Below are positions 40,235 through 43,768 of a DNA stretch of 43,768 bases, piece after piece. The DNA comes from Streptosporangiales bacterium (GTDB lineage Bacteria; Actinomycetota; Actinomycetes; Streptosporangiales; Streptosporangiaceae), in NCBI GenBank assembly GCA_009784565.1, contig WRBL01000012.1, positions 1-43,768 on the forward strand, written 5' to 3'. The position numbers and the translations under genes were made by a program. Below the pieces are notes generated by a model that was given only the letters and a program-made list of their open reading frames with translations, was not told the origin of the DNA and ran no database searches. Positions within the stretch are counted from its first letter, which is position 1. Every line of letters starts with the position of its first letter.

Positions 40235-41107
40235 TCACGACACCTTGGCGATCACCGAGTCGGCGTACTTGCGCAGCGCGTCGACTTTATCGGTCAGCGG
40301 CTGCGTGTCCGGCCCGGTGGTGTAGGGCCAGCGGAAGCCGACGATCACGTCGGTGACTCCGCGGGCTTCCAGCTTCTTGATGCCGTCGACGGTGTAGGCG
40401 TCCATGGAGATCACCTGGATGCTGAACGGCTTGCCCGCCGTCCCTTCCTCGGCCCGGAACCGGGCCAGCTTGTCGAGCAGCCCGGGCAATTCCTCCGGGT
40501 CGCCGCCGCCGTGGAGCCAGCCGTCGTTGCGGGCGGCCCGGCGCAGCGCGGCGTCGGCGTGCCCGCCGATGAGGATGGGCACCGGCGAGTCGGGCACCGG
40601 GCAGAGCTTGATCTCCGGGACGTCGAAGATCTCCCCGTGATGGGAGAAGTACTCGCCGGACCCCAGGCCCCGCAGAATGGAAATCTGCTCGTCGAGGCGC
40701 TTGCCCCGGCGGGCCCACGGCACGCCGGTGACCTCGTAGTCCTCGCGCCACGGGCTGGTCCCCACCCCGAGGTCGAGGCGGCCGCCGGTGAGCCACGCGG
40801 TCGAGGTGGCCTGCTTGGCGGTCAGCACCGGGTTCCGGATCGGCGCCTTCAGGACAAAGGTCACGAACCGCAAGGTGGAGGTCACCGCCCCCAGCGCCGG
40901 GATCAGGGAGAACGGCTCGAGGAACGGCTTGTCCTCCAGGAACTCCCGGCCCCCGTCGGGGGTGTAGGGATAGACGCTGTCGGATTCTCGGGGATAGCAG
41001 ATGCTGTCCGCGAGCGTCATCGAGTGGTATCCCGCGTCCTCGGCGGCGCGGGCCAGCGGCGCATAGAACGACGGGTCGGTCATTGCCTCCGCGTAAGTAA
41101 ATCGCAC
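40235..41107 (-). CDS. LLM-class F420-dependent-type oxidoreductase
   Basis: A 290-residue luciferase-like protein: FTYAEAMTDPSFYAPLARAAEDAGYHSMTLADS, VTSTLRFVTFVLKAPIRNPVLTAKQATSTAWLTGGRLDLGVGTSPWREDYEVTG and VPILIGGHADAALRRAARNDGWLHGG. The TGGR-x-x-LGVG-x-x-W pattern is that of F420-dependent LLM enzymes. It is first in the operon with the second FadD19-type ligase and divergent from the BaiE-like gene, sharing the operator at 41118-41131. Hydride transfer to or from a steroid CoA ester is a reasonable guess. Confidence 0.86.
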   Translation of the reverse strand: MRFTYAEAMTDPSFYAPLARAAEDAGYHSMTLADSICYPRESDSVYPYTPDGGREFLEDKPFLEPFSLIPALGAVTSTLRFVTFVLKAPIRNPVLTAKQATSTAWLTGGRLDLGVGTSPWREDYEVTGVPWARRGKRLDEQISILRGLGSGEYFSHHGEIFDVPEIKLCPVPDSPVPILIGGHADAALRRAARNDGWLHGGGDPEELPGLLDKLARFRAEEGTAGKPFSIQVISMDAYTVDGIKKLEARGVTDVIVGFRWPYTTGPDTQPLTDKVDALRKYADSVIAKVS

Positions 41108-41117
41108 GGAAAAAAAC

Positions 41118-41131
41118 TAGAACAAGTTCTT
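41118..41131. promoter_or_regulatory. KstR-like operator in LLM/BaiE-like divergent promoter
   Basis: TAGAACAAGTTCTT has arms AGAAC/GTTCT in perfect symmetry and differs from TNNAACNNGTTNNA only at the final base. It is 10 bp from the LLM start and 33 bp from the BaiE-like start. Confidence 0.78.
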
Positions 41132-41164
41132 GTCTGGAGTCAATGAGCGCGGGAAGCTTCCGGC

Positions 41165-41653
41165 ATGGACTCTGTGAGCAGACTCGAAGCCCTCGAGGAA
41201 ATCCGTCAGGCCAAGTACCGCTACCTCCGCTGCGTCGACCTGAAGCTCTGGGACGAGATCGCGGACGTTTTCACCGAGGACGCCACCGCCGGCTACGGCA
41301 CCCCCGCGATGGGCAAGAAACTCGACCTGTCCGGCCGGGAGGCGATCCTCGATTTCCTGCGCACCAACATGGGCCCGGGCATCATCTCCGTGCACCACGC
41401 CAGCCAGCCGGAGATCACCCTGGCCGACGACGGCATGACCGCCGAGGGCACCTGGTGCTTCGAGGACCGCATCATCGCCACCGAGTACAACGTGGTGATC
41501 CAGGGCGCCGCCTTCTACGAGGACCGCTACGCCAAGGGCGCCGACTCCAAATGGCGGATCGCCCACACCGGTTACCAGCGCACCTACGAGGCGATGATGT
41601 CCACGGATGATTTGAAGAGCTTCAAAATTACCGCGAACCGCTGGGCCGATTGA
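41165..41653 (+). CDS. SnoaL-like dehydratase resembling BaiE (bile acid 7alpha-dehydratase)
   Basis: A 162-residue protein with high visible similarity to recalled Clostridium scindens BaiE: YRYLRCVDLKLWDE versus KYFRCLDGKMWDE, ISVHHASQPEIT versus ISMHMGHTPEIT, TWCFEDRI versus RWYLEDNL, GAAFYEDRYAK versus GGAFYTDKYEK, and TGYQRTYE versus TGYVRIYE. The BaiE active-site residues Tyr30, Asp35, His83 and Asp106 correspond to Tyr20, Asp25, His77 and Asp101 here. BaiE removes the 7alpha-hydroxyl from a 3-oxo-delta4-steroid CoA ester. Function on a 7-hydroxylated steroid is a strong suggestion, not a proof. It lies behind a KstR-like operator. Confidence 0.85.
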   Translation: MDSVSRLEALEEIRQAKYRYLRCVDLKLWDEIADVFTEDATAGYGTPAMGKKLDLSGREAILDFLRTNMGPGIISVHHASQPEITLADDGMTAEGTWCFEDRIIATEYNVVIQGAAFYEDRYAKGADSKWRIAHTGYQRTYEAMMSTDDLKSFKITANRWAD

Positions 41654-41661
41654 CCTCCATG

Positions 41662-41675
41662 TAGAACACGTTCTA
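41662..41675. promoter_or_regulatory. KstR-like operator upstream of DUF1214 operon
   Basis: TAGAACACGTTCTA is a perfect palindrome of the same class, 10 bp upstream of the ATG at 41686 and 8 bp after the BaiE-like stop. It gives the DUF1214-SDR-sulfotransferase genes their own regulated promoter. Confidence 0.82.
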
Positions 41676-41685
41676 CGGTTACACA

Positions 41686-42864
41686 ATGCTAACGGACCCG
41701 CTCGCGAAGGCCCTGGCCGAGGCGGAAGAGATCATCAAGGGCGCCCCGCACGTGAAGACGGCCCGCGACCTGGCCGACGGCTACGACTACCTCGCCGGAT
41801 GCGTCGAGGGCGTCCTCCGGGTCGCCTGGTCCTACGACCTGGACTTCCCCTCCTTCGTCACGTCCACCGGGCCGTACACGAAGATGGGCCTCGACAACCC
41901 CGACACCCTCTACCTGCACGCCAACCTGCGCGACGACGCCGAGTACGTGATCACCGGGCAGCGCGGCACCGCGGCCGACCTGAGCTTCCAGGTCCTCAAG
42001 GGCGACTACTCCCCGGCCGAGGTGCCAGGCAGCGCGCCCGCGTTCGACGACCGGGCGATCGACATCGGCCCCGACGGCTCGTTCGAGCTTCGCTTCGGGC
42101 CGGCCAGGGCGACCGCCGAAAAGAACTACTTCACCCTCGCCCCCGGCTCGTCCATGCTGGCCGTCCGCGAGGTCTACAGCGACTGGGACACCGAACGGCG
42201 CGGCACCATCTCCATCCGCCGGGCCGGCTCCGAGGGCCTCGCCCCGAAACCGCTGGACGAAAAAGCGCTGGCCAAGCGCTACAACGTCGCGGCCAAGATG
42301 CTCAAGTCCCGCATCCAGACGTTCCTCGCCTTCCCCGAGTGGTTCTACCTGAAGCTGCCGGTCAACACCCTCACCGAGCCCCGCTCCACCCCGGGCGGGC
42401 TGACCAGCCAGTTCTCCTCGGTCGGCCACTACGACCTGGACGAGGACCAGGCGATGATCATCACCGTGCCCAGGGCCCCGAAGGACGTCGCGCCCTACCA
42501 GGGCCTCCAGCTGGGCAGCATGTGGTACATCTCGCTGGACTACGTCAACCGCCAGACCAGCCTCACCGCCGACCAGGCTCGCACCGACCCGGACGGGATG
42601 CAGCGATTCGTGGTCAGCGAGCGCGACCCCGGCGTGGCCAACTGGCTGGAGACCACCGGGCACCGCCGCGGCTACATCCAGTTCCGCTGGCAGCGCCTGG
42701 CCCGTGACCTCACCGCCGCGGACGGCCCTGGTGTTCAGGTCGTGCCGTTCGACCAGGTGCCCCGGCACCTGGAGTACTACGACAGCGCCCGCGTCACTCC
42801 CGGGGAGTGGCGGGCCCGGATCGCGGCCCGGCAGGCCGCCGTAGCGAACCGGATGGTCGGATGA
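41686..42864 (+). CDS. DUF1214-domain protein, Rv3531c-like
   Basis: A 392-residue protein with the DUF1214-like pattern SYDLDFPSFVTSTGPYTKMGLDNPDTLYLHANLRDDAEYVITGQRG, ELRFG and a C-terminal FRWQRLARDLTA region. No catalytic motif is obvious and there is no signal peptide. Together with the next SDR and sulfotransferase it repeats the order Rv3531c-Rv3530c-Rv3529c of the mycobacterial cholesterol region. It starts 10 bp after a perfect KstR-like palindrome and overlaps the SDR start by 4 bp. Its role in steroid metabolism is unknown. Confidence 0.82.
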   Translation: MLTDPLAKALAEAEEIIKGAPHVKTARDLADGYDYLAGCVEGVLRVAWSYDLDFPSFVTSTGPYTKMGLDNPDTLYLHANLRDDAEYVITGQRGTAADLSFQVLKGDYSPAEVPGSAPAFDDRAIDIGPDGSFELRFGPARATAEKNYFTLAPGSSMLAVREVYSDWDTERRGTISIRRAGSEGLAPKPLDEKALAKRYNVAAKMLKSRIQTFLAFPEWFYLKLPVNTLTEPRSTPGGLTSQFSSVGHYDLDEDQAMIITVPRAPKDVAPYQGLQLGSMWYISLDYVNRQTSLTADQARTDPDGMQRFVVSERDPGVANWLETTGHRRGYIQFRWQRLARDLTAADGPGVQVVPFDQVPRHLEYYDSARVTPGEWRARIAARQAAVANRMVG

Positions 42865-43646
42865 CGCCGCTGGAACAACGATCCGTTCTGATTACCGGGG
42901 TCGGTCCTGATCTTGGCCGGTCGATCGCCCTCGCGTCCGCGCGCGCCGGGGCCGACGTGGTCCTGGCCGCTCGCAGCGGGGACCGGCTGGAAAAGATCGC
43001 GGAGGAGGTCACCGCGCTCGGCCGGCGCGCGGTGCCGGTCGCGGCCGACATCACCAACCCCGACGACGCCGAACGGATCGTCGCTACCGGGATCGACGCC
43101 TTCGGCCGCATCGACACGGTGGTGCACAACGCGTTCGCGATGCCGGCCATGACGCCGCTGGCCGACACCTCGCTGGAGAAGATCAAGACCGCGTTCGACG
43201 TCAACGTGCTCGCGGTCATCCGGCTGACCCGGCTGCTCACGCCGTCGCTGGCGCAGAGCCCGGACGGCGGTTCGGTGGTGATGGTGAACTCCTCGGTGCT
43301 GCGCCACTCCCGGGTCGGCTTCGCCGGCTACAAAATGGCCAAGTCGGCGCTGCTGTCGCTGGCCCAGTCGCTGGCCTCCGAACTCGGGCCGTCCGGGATC
43401 CGGGTCAACTCGGTCGCGCCGGGCTGGATCTGGGGATCGTCGCTGCAGTGGTACTTCGGCTACCTGGCCGAGCAGCGCGGCGTGACCCGGGACGAGGTCT
43501 ACGCGGAGACCGCCGACCTGACCGACCTGAAACGGCTCCCGGAACCCGACCAGATCGCCGACGCGGTCGTGTTCCTCGCCTCCTCCCTGGCCCGCGCTGT
43601 CACCGGCCAGTGCCTCGACGTCAACTGCGGCGAATTCCATCACTAA
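42861..43646 (+). CDS. Short-chain dehydrogenase, Rv3530c-like
   Basis: A 261-residue SDR: VLITGVGPDLGRSIALASARAGADVVLAARS (glycine motif slightly atypical, GVGPDLG), DTVVHNAFAMPA in place of NNAG, VVMVNSSVLRHSRVGFAGYKMAKSALLSL (Ser, Tyr-x3-Lys) and IRVNSVAPGWIWG, ending ITGQCLDVNCGEFHH-like. It is translationally coupled to the DUF1214 gene (ATGA). It probably oxidises or reduces a steroid hydroxyl/oxo group; substrate and position are unknown. Confidence 0.88.
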   Translation: MTPLEQRSVLITGVGPDLGRSIALASARAGADVVLAARSGDRLEKIAEEVTALGRRAVPVAADITNPDDAERIVATGIDAFGRIDTVVHNAFAMPAMTPLADTSLEKIKTAFDVNVLAVIRLTRLLTPSLAQSPDGGSVVMVNSSVLRHSRVGFAGYKMAKSALLSLAQSLASELGPSGIRVNSVAPGWIWGSSLQWYFGYLAEQRGVTRDEVYAETADLTDLKRLPEPDQIADAVVFLASSLARAVTGQCLDVNCGEFHH

Positions 43647-43658
43647 CGGGGGTTGTCA

Positions 43659-43768
43659 GTGACGCATATTGGGACGGCCGACGAGCTGATGGAGTCGGCG
43701 TCGAAACTGACCGGGCTATCGGACTTCGGGTCCGGCTCCGGGGACCGGTTCACCGAGGGGCTCGAGGC
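43659..43768 (+). CDS. Sulfotransferase-family protein, N-terminus only
   Basis: Only the first 36 codons are in the window, starting at GTG with a G-rich ribosome site 7 bp upstream: ADELMESASKLTGLSDFG and DRFTEGLE. This is the usual opening of actinobacterial Rv3529c-like sulfotransferases (ELM-x-A-x-x-x-TGL-x-DFG-x-x-x-FREGLE). The place after the DUF1214-SDR pair supports the assignment. The PAPS-binding motifs lie beyond the right edge, so the call rests on this short segment and synteny. Confidence 0.6.
   Translation, partial: MTHIGTADELMESASKLTGLSDFGSGSGDRFTEGLE

Noticed and set aside
1-43768. CRISPR arrays, tRNA/rRNA genes, insertion sequences, attachment sites or prophage genes
   Set aside because: No regularly spaced repeats, cloverleaf-like sequences, transposase or integrase frames were seen on either strand.

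Overview
The window is high-GC actinobacterial DNA, compatible with a Streptosporangiales- or Actinomadura-like soil actinomycete. F420-type luciferase-like oxidoreductases, Mce proteins, a Uma2 nuclease, GTG starts and 4-bp ATGA/GTGA gene overlaps all fit this. The genus is an inference. Almost every gene belongs to aerobic steroid catabolism. Many proteins match the Mycobacterium tuberculosis cholesterol genes from memory, without a database search, but in a rearranged order.

Region 1 (about 1.7-14.5 kb) is a KstR2-type module for the last two steroid rings (HIP, C/D-ring degradation). A minus-strand operon carries ipdF, kstR2, fadE30 and a small acyl-CoA dehydrogenase. A divergent plus-strand operon carries an atypical crotonase and a large/small acyl-CoA dehydrogenase pair. 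A second minus-strand operon carries echA20-ipdA-ipdB-ipdC, facing a divergent SDR gene. KstR2-like operators lie in both divergent promoters (5381-5398 and 13715-13728). An EamA exporter/LysR pair sits between the two blocks. The HIP-CoA ligase fadD3 and the thiolase fadA6 are not in the window. Left of this module are a partial SDR, a PP2C-like phosphatase and a 49-bp inverted repeat.

Region 2 (14.6-15.9 kb) is a small non-steroid interlude: Uma2 nuclease, PPOX flavoprotein and DUF4236 protein.

Region 3 (15.9-27.2 kb) is an eight-gene minus-strand operon in which most genes overlap. It starts with a FadD19-type ligase and continues with a nitronate-monooxygenase-like protein, an LLM oxidoreductase, a KstD/fumarate-reductase-like flavoprotein, a hotdog thioesterase, an Old-Yellow-Enzyme reductase with an Fe-S motif, and two more CoA ligases. 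echA19 is divergent from it. Region 4 (27.3-33.6 kb) holds an unrecognised protein, an LLM oxidoreductase, cyp142, a TetR regulator, and an aldehyde dehydrogenase-ferredoxin-SnoaL operon. Region 5 (33.7-38.5 kb) is an orphan MceF-like/MceA-like pair facing two Mce-associated membrane proteins, with no YrbE or MceB-E. Region 6 (38.6-43.8 kb) has a second FadD19-type ligase, an LLM oxidoreductase, a BaiE-like (bile acid 7alpha-dehydratase-like) SnoaL protein, and a DUF1214-SDR-sulfotransferase cassette like Rv3531c-Rv3529c.

Regions 3, 4 and 6 share five copies of a KstR-like palindrome (TAGAAC-NN-GTTCTA). The most promising undescribed element is a Bai-like reductive/dehydration toolkit (BaiE-like dehydratase, OYE reductase, KstD-like flavoprotein, CoA ligases) placed under KstR-like control inside an aerobic steroid regulon.
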